From NCBI GenBank assembly GCA_903832285.1, contig CAILAY010000063.1, positions 59,965 to 123,964 on the forward strand: a DNA stretch of 64,000 nt, in the 5' to 3' direction. The stretch comes from an uncultured beta proteobacterium (GTDB lineage: Bacteria; Pseudomonadota; Gammaproteobacteria; Burkholderiales; Burkholderiaceae_C). Under the pieces are notes generated by a model. The model made no database searches and was not told the origin of the DNA. It was given only the letters and a program-made list of their open reading frames with translations. Both the position numbers and the translations under genes were made by a program. Of the stretch, positions 34,847-43,210 are shown piece by piece. Position 1 is the first letter of the stretch, and each line of letters begins with the position of its first letter.

Positions 34847-36153
34847 AAACTTCCTTGCTGAATTCCGATACCCAACTGAACCAGACCAGCTACTACGAGG
34901 CGAGCGTGCAGCGCGAGCCAGTGGGCACGCCGCTGGCTGGCGCCGTGCAGGCCGATGCTGTGGTCGTCGGTGCGGGCTACGCCGGTTTGAGCGCCGCGAT
35001 CGAGTTGGCGCAGCGTGGCATGAGCGTGGTGGTGCTGGAGGCCGACCGCGTGGGCAGCGGCGCATCGGGGCGCAACGGCGGCCAGGCGATCGCGGGCTAC
35101 GCCAGCGGCCAGCAGCCGTTCGTTGAGCAACTTGGAAAGGCCGATGCCCACCGCGCCTGGGACATGTCGATGGAGTCGATCCGATTGCTTGACGGTCACA
35201 TCGAACAGCACCACATCGAGTGCGACCGTGTGCACGGCTATTTGTACGTGGCGGATTCACCGCGCAAGTCGCGTGCGCTCCAGGCCGACATGCAGGTACT
35301 GCGCGACGACTATGGATTCGAGAGCCAGTTCTACGCCGGCGACGATGTGCGACAGCACATCGACAGTCCGCGCTATTGCGCAGCGGCGTTCGAACCCGTC
35401 TCCGGCCATCTGCATCCGCTGAAACTGGCGTTGGGCCTGGCGGCGGCGGCACAAAGGCTGGGCGTGAAGATCTTGGAACACTCTGCGGTGACGGAGATAC
35501 GGCGCGGTGACAAGTTGGTGGCCAGCACTCAGCAGGGCAGCGTGACGGCGCGCTTCGGCGTGTTGGCTGGCAATTGCACGCTGGGCGAATACGGTCCCAA
35601 GGTGGCGCCCGAACTGAGCGCCCGCATCATGCCGGTGGGCACTTACATGATCGCCACAGCGCCGCTCGATCCGGCACTTTGCAAGCGTCTGATTCCGAGC
35701 AACGCCTCGGCCTGCGACAACAACTTCGTGCTCGACTATTTCCGTTTCAGTGCCGACAACCGGATGCTTTTCGGCGGGCGCGTGAGCTATACCACGGGCA
35801 CTCCATCGAACCTGAAGGAAGTGATGCGACGCCGCATGGTGCAGGTATTTCCGGCATTGGCCGACGCGGCGGTGGAGTTTGTCTGGGGAGGCTTTGTCGA
35901 CATCAGCATGAACCGCGCGCCCGACTTCGGGCGGCTCGGCAGCAACCTGTATTACCTGCAAGGTTTCAGTGGCCACGGCGTGGCGGCCACCGTCCTCGGC
36001 GGACGGTTGGTGGCCGAAGCGGTGGCGGGTCAGGCCGAGCGCTTTGATGTGTTTGCGCGGCTCAAGCACCGCAATTTCCCTGGTGGTCCGATGCTGCGCA
36101 TGCCCAGCCTGGTGTTGGGGACGCTGTACCACCGGCTCAAGGATCTGCTGTGA
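34843..36153 (+). CDS. puuB: Gamma-glutamylputrescine oxidoreductase (FAD-dependent)
   Basis: 436 residues of the DAO-type FAD oxidoreductases. The dinucleotide-binding motif is 'VVVGAGYAGLSAAIELAQRG' (about 44-63), followed by 'GASGRNGGQ', and the C-terminal 'LYYLQGFSGHGVAATVLGG' contacts FAD. PuuB deaminates gamma-glutamylputrescine to gamma-glutamyl-aminobutyraldehyde with H2O2 release. The ATG overlaps the agmatinase stop (ATGA), and the PuuA-like gene begins 13 bp after its stop, so the three are one transcript. Confidence 0.88.
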   Translation: MKTSLLNSDTQLNQTSYYEASVQREPVGTPLAGAVQADAVVVGAGYAGLSAAIELAQRGMSVVVLEADRVGSGASGRNGGQAIAGYASGQQPFVEQLGKADAHRAWDMSMESIRLLDGHIEQHHIECDRVHGYLYVADSPRKSRALQADMQVLRDDYGFESQFYAGDDVRQHIDSPRYCAAAFEPVSGHLHPLKLALGLAAAAQRLGVKILEHSAVTEIRRGDKLVASTQQGSVTARFGVLAGNCTLGEYGPKVAPELSARIMPVGTYMIATAPLDPALCKRLIPSNASACDNNFVLDYFRFSADNRMLFGGRVSYTTGTPSNLKEVMRRRMVQVFPALADAAVEFVWGGFVDISMNRAPDFGRLGSNLYYLQGFSGHGVAATVLGGRLVAEAVAGQAERFDVFARLKHRNFPGGPMLRMPSLVLGTLYHRLKDLL

Positions 36154-36166
36154 ACTTGCGCCACCT

Positions 36167-37537
36167 ATGATGTCCATCTCAGACACTCTCGCAGCACCCA
36201 TGACCCAAACGCCAGCCGAATTTTTTTCCCAGCATCCGGTGCAGGACGTCGAATGCCTGTTTGCCGATCTGACCGGCATCGGTCGGGGCAAGAGCCTGCC
36301 AGCCAAAGCCTTTGCGGCGGGACAGGATCTGCGCGTGGCGCGCGCCATCTGCGCCACCACGCTGAACCGCGACTGGTTGCCGGAGCTCTACGCCGACGGC
36401 GATCCGGACCTGCGCCTGGTTCCGGTCGCGGGATCGCTGCGTCCCGTTCCCTGGGCGAGCCCGCCGCGCGCGCTGGCGCTGCATGACTGCTTTGACTTGG
36501 ACGGAAAGCCGACGGCGTTTGCGCCGCGCAATGTGCTCAAACGCGTGCTGGCGTTGTACGAGAGCCGCGGCTGGGAACCGGTGGTGGCGCCTGAGATCGA
36601 GTTCTACCTGTTCGCCCTGAATCCGGATCCGTCTCAGCCTTTCGCGGCACCGATGGGGCGCGATGGTCGGAGTGAATGTGGACCCAACGCCTACACCCTT
36701 GACGCGCTCGAAGGGCAGGGCGCCTTCTTCACCGAACTGGCCAGTGCGCTGCAGGTGCTGGGCGTTCGCACCGACACCTGGTTGCACGAAGTGGGTGTGA
36801 GCCAGTTCGAGATCAACCTCGTGCACGGCCCGGCACTGGAGGTGGCGGATCAGGCTTTTCTGTTCAAGCGCGCGGTGCGCGAGGTGGCTTTGCGTCACGG
36901 CCTGCTGGCGGTCTTCATGGCCAAGCCGATCGAGGGCGACGAAGGCAGTTCCATGCATGTGCATCAGAGCGTGGTTGATGTGCACACGCGAACCAACATC
37001 TTCAGCGCAGCGGACGGCAGCGCCACGGCCTTGTTCGAAAACTTCATCGCCGGACAGCAGGCCGTGTTGCCGCAACTGCTGCCCATGTTGTGCCCCACGG
37101 TCAATTCTTTTCGGCGCTTCTCGCCGCATGCCGAGTCGCCGGCGAACCTGCAGTGGGGTTACGACCACCGGCTCGCCGGACTGCGTGTGCCCCCATCCGT
37201 ACCGCAGGCGCGGCGCCTGGAGACGCGTTTGGCCGGCGCCGATACCAACCCCTACCTGGTGATGGCCGCGACGCTGGCGGCGGGCTGGCATGGCCTGGAC
37301 CAACAGTTGCAGGCCTCCAGCCCGGTGCCCGCTGGCGAGGCGCCTGCCACGCTTGATCCGGCGCTGGTATACAACCTGCCCGAGGCTCTCTCGCGCATGC
37401 AGGGGAGTGCGCTGGCAAGGCAACTGCTGGGTGAGGAGTTCGTGCGCATTTTCGTGGGCACGAAGCAGATGGAGTGTGAGCACTTCGACCGCCACATCAC
37501 CCCCTGGGAACGGCGGTGGCTGGTGGGGCAAGTATGA
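36167..37537 (+). CDS. Glutamine-synthetase-like gamma-glutamyl ligase, divergent PuuA paralogue
   Basis: About 456 residues (ATGs at 36167, 36170 and 36200 are all in frame, none with a good ribosome-binding site). The beta-grasp ('DVECLFADLTGIGRGK') and catalytic domains of the PuuA class are present: 'APEIEFYLF', 'EINLVHGP' and 'SSMHVHQS'. Unusually, the conserved Asn-Arg-Thr of the ligase active site ('WGFDNRT' in the paralogue at 45793) reads 'WGYDHRL' (His334, Leu336). Substrate or activity may therefore differ. It probably ligates glutamate to an amine for the adjacent PuuB. Palindromic element A starts one base after its stop. Confidence 0.82.
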   Translation: MMSISDTLAAPMTQTPAEFFSQHPVQDVECLFADLTGIGRGKSLPAKAFAAGQDLRVARAICATTLNRDWLPELYADGDPDLRLVPVAGSLRPVPWASPPRALALHDCFDLDGKPTAFAPRNVLKRVLALYESRGWEPVVAPEIEFYLFALNPDPSQPFAAPMGRDGRSECGPNAYTLDALEGQGAFFTELASALQVLGVRTDTWLHEVGVSQFEINLVHGPALEVADQAFLFKRAVREVALRHGLLAVFMAKPIEGDEGSSMHVHQSVVDVHTRTNIFSAADGSATALFENFIAGQQAVLPQLLPMLCPTVNSFRRFSPHAESPANLQWGYDHRLAGLRVPPSVPQARRLETRLAGADTNPYLVMAATLAAGWHGLDQQLQASSPVPAGEAPATLDPALVYNLPEALSRMQGSALARQLLGEEFVRIFVGTKQMECEHFDRHITPWERRWLVGQV

Positions 37538-37670
37538 GAACTTGTGGGACAGACCAAGAGTTACGCGAAGCGAACTTTGCTCTGTCCCCAGCTAATATAC
37601 CGATGTCGGCTGTTGCTTGCGCGACAGACCCAAGCTGCACGCAGTGCGCGTGCTCTGTCCTTAACTGATC
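37538..37670. repeat. Palindromic intergenic element, copy A
   Basis: It begins GAACTTGTGGGACAGAC and ends CTCTGTCCTTAACTGATC, so its ends are imperfect inverted repeats of GTGGGACAG / CTGTCC. Inside is a second GACAGACC...CTGTCC pair. Its first 13 bp are identical to the start of copy C, and both begin directly behind the stop codon of a glutamine-synthetase-like gene. Confidence 0.65.
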
Positions 37671-37692
37671 AAGCCAAAGGAGACATCCAACC

Positions 37693-38982
37693 ATGCAGCA
37701 AAAAACGATTGCATTTTTCCCTGAGGCCGCCTTCGGTCCGGCTCTCAATTCGGTTGGCATCGCCCAGGCCGTGCAGCGACTTGGCCACCGGGCGGTGTTC
37801 TTGTCCGACCCGGGGTTCCTCGACGTCTATCGCGGTTACGGTTTCGAAGCGCACCCGGTGAACCTGTCGGCGCCCATGCCGCCCGAGCAGATGGCCAAGT
37901 TCTGGGAAGACTTCATCAACGGCCACATTCCGAATTTTCGCAAGTCGGCATACGAGCAGATCGACAACTACGTGCTGGATTGCTGGACCGCCATCGTCGA
38001 CAGCGCCCGCTACGCGCAGGCGGATCTGCCGGCGGTGCTGGCACAGGTGAAGCCGGATCTGATCTGCGTCGACAACGTGATCCTGTTCCCGGAGATCAAG
38101 CAGTTCGGCGTGCCCTGGGTGCGTATCGTCTCGTGCTCGGAAAACGAGATCGAAGATCCCGCGATTCCGCCGCATCTCTCGGGTTGCGCTGCCGACGATC
38201 TGGCATCGCACGCCCGCTACCGAGAGCACTTCAACGCCACCATTGCGCCGTTGCACCAGCAGTTCAACGCCTTCCTGGCAGAGCACGGCGAAGCGCCCTA
38301 TCCGCTGGGGCAGTTCTTCGAAGCCTCGCCTTTTCTCAACCTGCTGCTGTATCCGGAGGCCGTCAAATTCAAGCGTGCGCACCCGCTGCCACCGGAGCGT
38401 TTCCAGTATCTTGAGGGCTGCGTGCGCCAGGAAAAACCCTATGAGGTTCCACAGTTCGCCGCTAACCCGGATGCGCCGCTGGTTTACCTGTCGTTCGGCA
38501 GTCTGGGCGCGGGTGATGTGCCGTTGCTCAAGAGCCTGATCGCCGCTCTCGGACGCTTCCCCTGCCGCGCACTGGTGAATGTGGGCGGTTATCAGGACCA
38601 GTATGGCGATCTGCCACCGAACGTGCAGATCGCGAGCTGGTTTCCGCAGCCTTCAGTGATTCCGCAGGTCGATGTCGTGATCCACCATGGCGGTAACAAC
38701 TCCTTCACCGAGTGCCTGTATTTCGGCAAGCCCGCCATCATCATGCCCTTTGCCTGGGACGGTCACGACAATGCCACGCGGGTGCAGGAAACGGGCTACG
38801 GCTTCAAGATTGGACGCGCCGACTGGACCGAGCAAGCGCTGTTCGCGCAACTGCGCGCCTGTCTGACCGACAAGGCTATGCAGCAGCGGCTGCACAAGAC
38901 AAGTGCGCAAATGCAGTCGCAGGCCGGACCGGCCAGGGCGGCGTCGCTGCTGGACGCAATGCTGAAAACAGGCGCGGCATGA
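37693..38982 (+). CDS. GT1-fold (MGT/UGT-like) glycosyltransferase with altered N-terminal catalytic site
   Basis: 429 residues. The C-terminal nucleotide-sugar domain is clear: 'LVYLSFGSLG', 'ASWFPQPSVIPQ', the donor motif HHGGNNSFTE (331-340) and 'FAWDGHDNA'. In GT1 enzymes a catalytic His sits in the first loop (GHxxP-like). Here the loop reads 'PEAAFGPALNSVGIA' with no His, so acceptor activation must differ or the protein may bind rather than transfer a sugar. AAAGGAGA precedes the ATG. Its stop overlaps the first cupin gene (ATGA). A glycosyltransferase in a polyamine-catabolism operon is unexpected; the substrate is unknown. Confidence 0.83.
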   Translation: MQQKTIAFFPEAAFGPALNSVGIAQAVQRLGHRAVFLSDPGFLDVYRGYGFEAHPVNLSAPMPPEQMAKFWEDFINGHIPNFRKSAYEQIDNYVLDCWTAIVDSARYAQADLPAVLAQVKPDLICVDNVILFPEIKQFGVPWVRIVSCSENEIEDPAIPPHLSGCAADDLASHARYREHFNATIAPLHQQFNAFLAEHGEAPYPLGQFFEASPFLNLLLYPEAVKFKRAHPLPPERFQYLEGCVRQEKPYEVPQFAANPDAPLVYLSFGSLGAGDVPLLKSLIAALGRFPCRALVNVGGYQDQYGDLPPNVQIASWFPQPSVIPQVDVVIHHGGNNSFTECLYFGKPAIIMPFAWDGHDNATRVQETGYGFKIGRADWTEQALFAQLRACLTDKAMQQRLHKTSAQMQSQAGPARAASLLDAMLKTGAA

Positions 38983-39338
38983 GCGGCCTGAAATCCACGG
39001 CGCCGCATCTGCGACACGCCCGCAGTTTCAACGATCTGGTTGACTGGGGCGTCCAGTCCGACGCCATTGAAGGGGTCTCGCATTCGAGCGGACGCCTGCT
39101 GCACAAGGGCCCCGACAATCAGCCCGAGGTGGGCGTGTGGGTGTGCACGCCGGGCCGCTGGCGGCTCTCGATCCCGCGCGACGAGCTGTGCTTCTTCATC
39201 GGCGGTCGCGCCAGCTACCGCCACGACGACGGCGAGGTCATCGAAGTCGTTCCCGACACGCTGGTGCTGTTTCCCGCAGGCTGGAGCGGCGAATGCACGG
39301 TGCACGAAACGCTGCGCAATACCTACATGCTGAGTTGA
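38979..39338 (+). CDS. Cupin_3-type small cupin, first of a tandem pair
   Basis: 119 residues, translationally coupled to the glycosyltransferase (ATGA). It matches the Cupin_3 / ureidoglycine-aminohydrolase-like cupins: 'GVWVCTPGRWRLSIPRDEL', 'GEVIEVVPDTLVLFPAGW' and 'CTVHETLRNTYML'. The usual metal-binding His-x-His is not visible, so metal binding is doubtful. The next gene is its paralogue, sharing 'DLVDWGV', 'LLHKGP', 'CTPG', 'GEVIEV' and 'CTVHET'. Such cupins are common beside FAD oxidoreductases of amine catabolism; the function is unknown. Confidence 0.82.
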   Translation: MSGLKSTAPHLRHARSFNDLVDWGVQSDAIEGVSHSSGRLLHKGPDNQPEVGVWVCTPGRWRLSIPRDELCFFIGGRASYRHDDGEVIEVVPDTLVLFPAGWSGECTVHETLRNTYMLS

Positions 39339-39372
39339 CCGCAACGCAACACCCACGACTTAACGAACTGCC

Positions 39373-39717
39373 ATGAACACACCCACTTTGAAGAACCCTT
39401 TGTCCCAGACCGATCTCGTCGACTGGGGCGTGATCCCGACCATGTTGGAGGGCGAGTCCCGCACATCGGGAAAGTTGCTGCACAAGGGCCCCGAGGGTCA
39501 ATCCGAGTGCGGCATCTGGCGCTGCACGCCGGGGAAGTGGTTCTGCCATGTCACGCGCGACGAGTTCTGCCATTTCCTTGCGGGTCGCTGCACCTATGTA
39601 CACGAAAGCGGTGAGGTGATCGAAGTCACGCCCGATACGGTGGCATTTTTCACGCAGGACTGGAAGGGCGTTTGCACGGTGCACGAGACCGTGACCAAGG
39701 TCTACATGATTCGCTAA
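39373..39717 (+). CDS. Cupin_3-type small cupin, second of a tandem pair
   Basis: 114 residues, colinear with the previous cupin over about 95 residues. It differs at 'CGIWRCTPGKWFCHVTRDEF', which introduces an additional Cys and His in the barrel, so the pair may form a heteromer or bind different ligands. It begins 34 bp after the first cupin. The ATG lacks a strong ribosome-binding site. The pair looks like a local tandem duplication that has diverged. Confidence 0.82.
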   Translation: MNTPTLKNPLSQTDLVDWGVIPTMLEGESRTSGKLLHKGPEGQSECGIWRCTPGKWFCHVTRDEFCHFLAGRCTYVHESGEVIEVTPDTVAFFTQDWKGVCTVHETVTKVYMIR

Positions 39718-39739
39718 AGTTCCAATACAAGTAGCCACC

Positions 39740-41239
39740 ATGTTCGACACCCAGCAGCCCTGTTACTTCATCAACCCGGGCTTTCGCCCCTGCAGCGGGA
39801 TCGTGCATCAGGTGCTCGACCCGGCCAACCAGCAGCCTGTGGGGCGCTACGCCGATGGCATGCCCGAGGACATTCAGACAGTGCTGGCCGCTGTTAATCA
39901 GGCGCAGCGCATGTGGCGACGCGTGGACGCCAAATCGCGGGCCAGGATCCTGCACCAGCTCGCCAGCGCGATCGAGAGCGCCGACTTGCGGCGCTGTGCC
40001 GAACTCATGACCTGCGAGATGGGCAAACCCTATCCCGAGGCCATGGGCGAGTTGGCCAATTGCGCCCCCGTTTTTCGCTACTTCGCCGAGATGGCGCGCG
40101 ACGACGCCGGCAAGGTGGCGGGAACGACGCAGGTGGGTTCGTTCCAGTACGCGCGCTACGAACCCCTCGGCGTGAGCGTGCACATCATGCCGTTCAATTT
40201 CCCGGTGTTGCTGATGTGCTGGACCGTGGCCGCTTCACTGGCCAGCGGCAACGGCTGCATCGTCAAGCCCGCACCGGCAACGACGCTGTGCACACTCGAG
40301 TTCATGCGCTGCTTTGCCGCGCTGCCGGAAGGACTCATCGCCTGCCTTCCCGGTGGCGCTGCGGTCGCGCAAACGCTGATCGAGTCGGATCAGACGCACG
40401 CCGTGGCCTTCACCGGCTCGGTCGGCGCCGCGAAAGCAGTGGCGCTGGCGGCAGCGCAGCGCATGAAGCCCGCCGTGATCGAAGCCGGTGGCAGCGACCC
40501 CATGATCATCTCGGCGCACGCGCCCATTGACATCGCCGCCGCAGGAGCGGTGACCGCGGCCTTTCATCTGTCGGGACAGGTATGCACTTCAGCCGAGCGC
40601 TTCTACGTGGTCGATGCCGTGCACGATGCGTTTGTCGATGCGCTGGTGACGCGAACGCGCGCACTGCGCGTCGGGCACGGCCTGGGCAAATCCGAGATCG
40701 GCCCGCTCGTGAGCGAGGCCGCGCGCGCCAAGGTGATACGCCTGGTGGATGACGCGCGCGCCAAAGGCGCCACGGTGGTCACAGGTGGCCGCATCCCGCC
40801 GGGTCTGGAGGCGGGCTGGTTCTACGAGCCGACCGTGCTCACGGGCGTGACCGATGGCATGGACATCGTGCGCGAAGAGTGCTTTGGTCCGGTCGCCAGC
40901 ATCTGTCGTGTGGCAAACTTTGACGAGGCGATTGCGCGTGCCAACGACAGTCCCTTTGGCCTGGGGGCTTCGATTTTCACCACCAGCCTGGATGAGGCGA
41001 TGGAGGCCGCCGACAGGCTTGAGGCAGGCATGGTCTGGGTGAATAACCCGATGATCGACAACGACGCCTTGCCCTTCGGCGGCTGGAAGGCTTCGGGCAT
41101 GGGGCGCGAGTTGTCGCGCCAGGGCTTGGACGCATTCCGCCGCTCGAAGATGGTCATCATCGACCACCAACCTGCGCTGCAGGAATGGTGGTATCCGTAC
41201 CCCGACGCCTGGTTTCACGACGGCAGCGGGCGCACTTGA
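39740..41239 (+). CDS. NAD(P)-dependent aldehyde dehydrogenase
   Basis: 499 residues with catalytic Cys282 (SGQVCTSAER), general base Glu248 (IEAGGSDP), Asn153 (PFNFP) and Lys176, so it should be active. It is a different branch from PuuC at 54774: a 20-residue extended N-terminus, an unusual tryptophan/tyrosine-rich C-terminus ('QEWWYPYPDAWFHD'), and EAGG in place of ELGG. It starts 22 bp after the second cupin. The likely role is oxidising an omega-aldehyde made by the neighbouring oxidase or dehydrogenase; the exact aldehyde is unknown. Confidence 0.88.
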   Translation: MFDTQQPCYFINPGFRPCSGIVHQVLDPANQQPVGRYADGMPEDIQTVLAAVNQAQRMWRRVDAKSRARILHQLASAIESADLRRCAELMTCEMGKPYPEAMGELANCAPVFRYFAEMARDDAGKVAGTTQVGSFQYARYEPLGVSVHIMPFNFPVLLMCWTVAASLASGNGCIVKPAPATTLCTLEFMRCFAALPEGLIACLPGGAAVAQTLIESDQTHAVAFTGSVGAAKAVALAAAQRMKPAVIEAGGSDPMIISAHAPIDIAAAGAVTAAFHLSGQVCTSAERFYVVDAVHDAFVDALVTRTRALRVGHGLGKSEIGPLVSEAARAKVIRLVDDARAKGATVVTGGRIPPGLEAGWFYEPTVLTGVTDGMDIVREECFGPVASICRVANFDEAIARANDSPFGLGASIFTTSLDEAMEAADRLEAGMVWVNNPMIDNDALPFGGWKASGMGRELSRQGLDAFRRSKMVIIDHQPALQEWWYPYPDAWFHDGSGRT

Positions 41240-41249
41240 GGAAGTTCAC

Positions 41250-42440
41250 GTGAAGATTACCATCCTCGGCGGCGCCGGCCTGATGGGCGCGGGCGTGGCC
41301 CGCGACCTGCTCTCGGATCGCGCCATCATCGACATCGCGGCCCTGCGCATCTGTGACAACTCGCCCCAGCGCATGCAAAAACTGGCGGCCGAATTGCACG
41401 ACCCGAGGATCGAACTGTTCGATCTGGACGTCACCAGGGCAGACACGCTGGCGCTGGCGCTCTCGGGAATGGACCTGTGCATCAACGCGGTGCCGACGCT
41501 GGCGGGTTTTCAGATGGCGATTTTCGAGGCGGCACTGGCCGCGCGTGTGCCCTACGTCGACCTCGGCGGCCTGGGCACCTACACCGTCAAGCAAATGGCA
41601 GAGCACAAGCGCTTCCAGCAGGCGGGCGTCACGGCAGTGATCGGCGTGGGCGCCGACCCCGGCATGTCCAACGTGATCTGCCGCGCCGTGGCCGATGAAC
41701 TCGATCAGATCGAGCGCATCAACCTGTACTGGGCCGCCACGTTGGTGGGCGACGAGAATCCAGTGCTGTGCCCGCCCTACAGCGTGTCGAGCGTGCTGGC
41801 CGAATACGCCCATCCGAGCACCCAGTTTATCGGTGGCAAACACGTGCAATGCGCGCCGCTCACAGGTCAGGAATGGCTGGACCTGCCCGAGCCTTGGGGT
41901 CGCTGCGAGTTCATGTACACGCCGCATTCGGAACCCCTGACGGTGCCGCTGGCCGATGGCATACGCGAAAAGGGCATACAGGAATTCACCTGGAAACTGC
42001 ATCTGCCAAGCCGCGAGCACGAGGCCTGGGTCGGACTGGTGAAAGCCGGCTTCAACGACTTCGAAGACCCGCTCACCATCGCCGGTGTGGCGATCAAGCC
42101 GGTGGACTTCCTGAGCGCACTGATACAGCGCAACATGGAGCGCAATGCGCATCGCTTCACGCACCAGCAAGGCCATGAAATCCATTTCGCTGTGGCACAC
42201 GGACGCAAGAACGGCAAGCCCGCGATGGCGCGCTGCGAAGTGACGGTGCATCCGCACCCCATGTACAGCGGCTATGTCGACCCCTGCACCTCGATGAACG
42301 CATCCATCGCGGCACAGTTGCTGCTGTCCCAACCCAGGCGCGCCGGTGTATTTGCGCCCGAGGCCTATTTCGACATTCCCAGCTATTTCCGCGAACTCGA
42401 AAAGCGCCACTTTGTGGTTCGCACCATGGTCGGGGTCTGA
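41250..42440 (+). CDS. Saccharopine/lysine-dehydrogenase-like NAD(P)-binding protein
   Basis: 396 residues starting at GTG, with GAGGAAG upstream. The Rossmann motif is 'ILGGAGLMGAGVARDLL'. The family landmarks 'GVGADPGMSNVICRAVADEL' and 'EFMYTPHSEPLTVP' resemble lysine 6-dehydrogenase, saccharopine dehydrogenase and carboxynorspermidine dehydrogenase. It ends the operon 10 bp behind the aldehyde dehydrogenase. A plausible role is oxidation or reductive condensation at an amino group of lysine, a polyamine or a related compound. Which one is not visible. Confidence 0.82.
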   Translation: MKITILGGAGLMGAGVARDLLSDRAIIDIAALRICDNSPQRMQKLAAELHDPRIELFDLDVTRADTLALALSGMDLCINAVPTLAGFQMAIFEAALAARVPYVDLGGLGTYTVKQMAEHKRFQQAGVTAVIGVGADPGMSNVICRAVADELDQIERINLYWAATLVGDENPVLCPPYSVSSVLAEYAHPSTQFIGGKHVQCAPLTGQEWLDLPEPWGRCEFMYTPHSEPLTVPLADGIREKGIQEFTWKLHLPSREHEAWVGLVKAGFNDFEDPLTIAGVAIKPVDFLSALIQRNMERNAHRFTHQQGHEIHFAVAHGRKNGKPAMARCEVTVHPHPMYSGYVDPCTSMNASIAAQLLLSQPRRAGVFAPEAYFDIPSYFRELEKRHFVVRTMVGV

Positions 42441-42647
42441 CTTCACAATTCTTTGCCGCCAATGCGAAAGAAGGAAACAAGGCGACGCTAACTTCACTCT
42501 GAGCTTTCCTTGCAAGGAGAGCAGGCAGGCAGTCTGCCCTGGCTGATCGACGCCGCCGTCCTGCAGGTGCGACGGCGCAGAACGAGTTCAAACCCGTGCC
42601 TGGGCTATGTCAAATGGCTTGTCCCTTTTCCCTGTTGAGGATTGAGA

Positions 42648-43193
42648 TTGAAAAAACTGTTTTACTTGCTGCTCGCGATGAGTCCGGTATTCGCGGGTGC
42701 ACAGACACTCGACCCGGCGGCTACTGGCAGCGGCGTCGCAGTGGGTGCGCTGAGGACGAGCGCGAATCTTGGCGGAAGACCTGAAGTCACGCTGGAGCAG
42801 CTCCGCGACCGGCTGGTGTTGAGCCCTCAGCAAGCGGCGCCGTGGAACACCTTCGCCGACAAGGTGAGCGCGTATGCCGATGTTTTTTACCATGAAAAGC
42901 CCGTTCTGGCTTCGCAGGAAAGCACGGCACCGCATCAGGTCGGCAGGCTGGTCGACAACATGCAGAACCGTCTGGCGGCGCTGGAAGAAGTGGAGTCTGC
43001 TGCCAAGCGGCTGTTTGCGAGCCTGGGCCCGGATCAGCAAAAGACTGCCAACCAACTTTTGCTTGCCACCATCCCGTCGTTCAGCTTCAGCGGCAAGGAC
43101 GCACCTGAAAATGTCAGGAGCAAGAGCACCAAGCCTGACAGCGCAACGCACCAGCACCGTGGTGGCGGCATGGGTGGCATGGGTGGAGGCTAA
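42648..43193 (+). CDS. Periplasmic Spy/CpxP-like (LTxxQ-type) protein
   Basis: 181 residues. The start is a TTG at 42648 because GAGG lies seven bases upstream; a TTG two codons earlier is too close to it. A signal peptide (KKLFYLLLAMSPVFAGAQ) is followed by helical segments like the LTxxQ proteins: 'LVLSPQQAAPWNTFADKV' and 'FASLGPDQQKTANQLL'. The C-terminus is His/Gly/Met-rich (MGGMGGG), as in metal-responsive members. Such proteins are periplasmic chaperones or metal-stress proteins. It is flanked by unrelated genes and is convergent with the MocR gene. Confidence 0.72.
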   Translation: MKKLFYLLLAMSPVFAGAQTLDPAATGSGVAVGALRTSANLGGRPEVTLEQLRDRLVLSPQQAAPWNTFADKVSAYADVFYHEKPVLASQESTAPHQVGRLVDNMQNRLAALEEVESAAKRLFASLGPDQQKTANQLLLATIPSFSFSGKDAPENVRSKSTKPDSATHQHRGGGMGGMGGG

Positions 43194-43210
43194 GCTGCGT
43201 TCGACGCGAG

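Noticed and set aside
42447..42487. Third copy of the 77-bp repeat
   Set aside because: It shares only short CTTTCTTTCG-like and GTCGCC pieces with copies 1 and 2, too degenerate to call a repeat.
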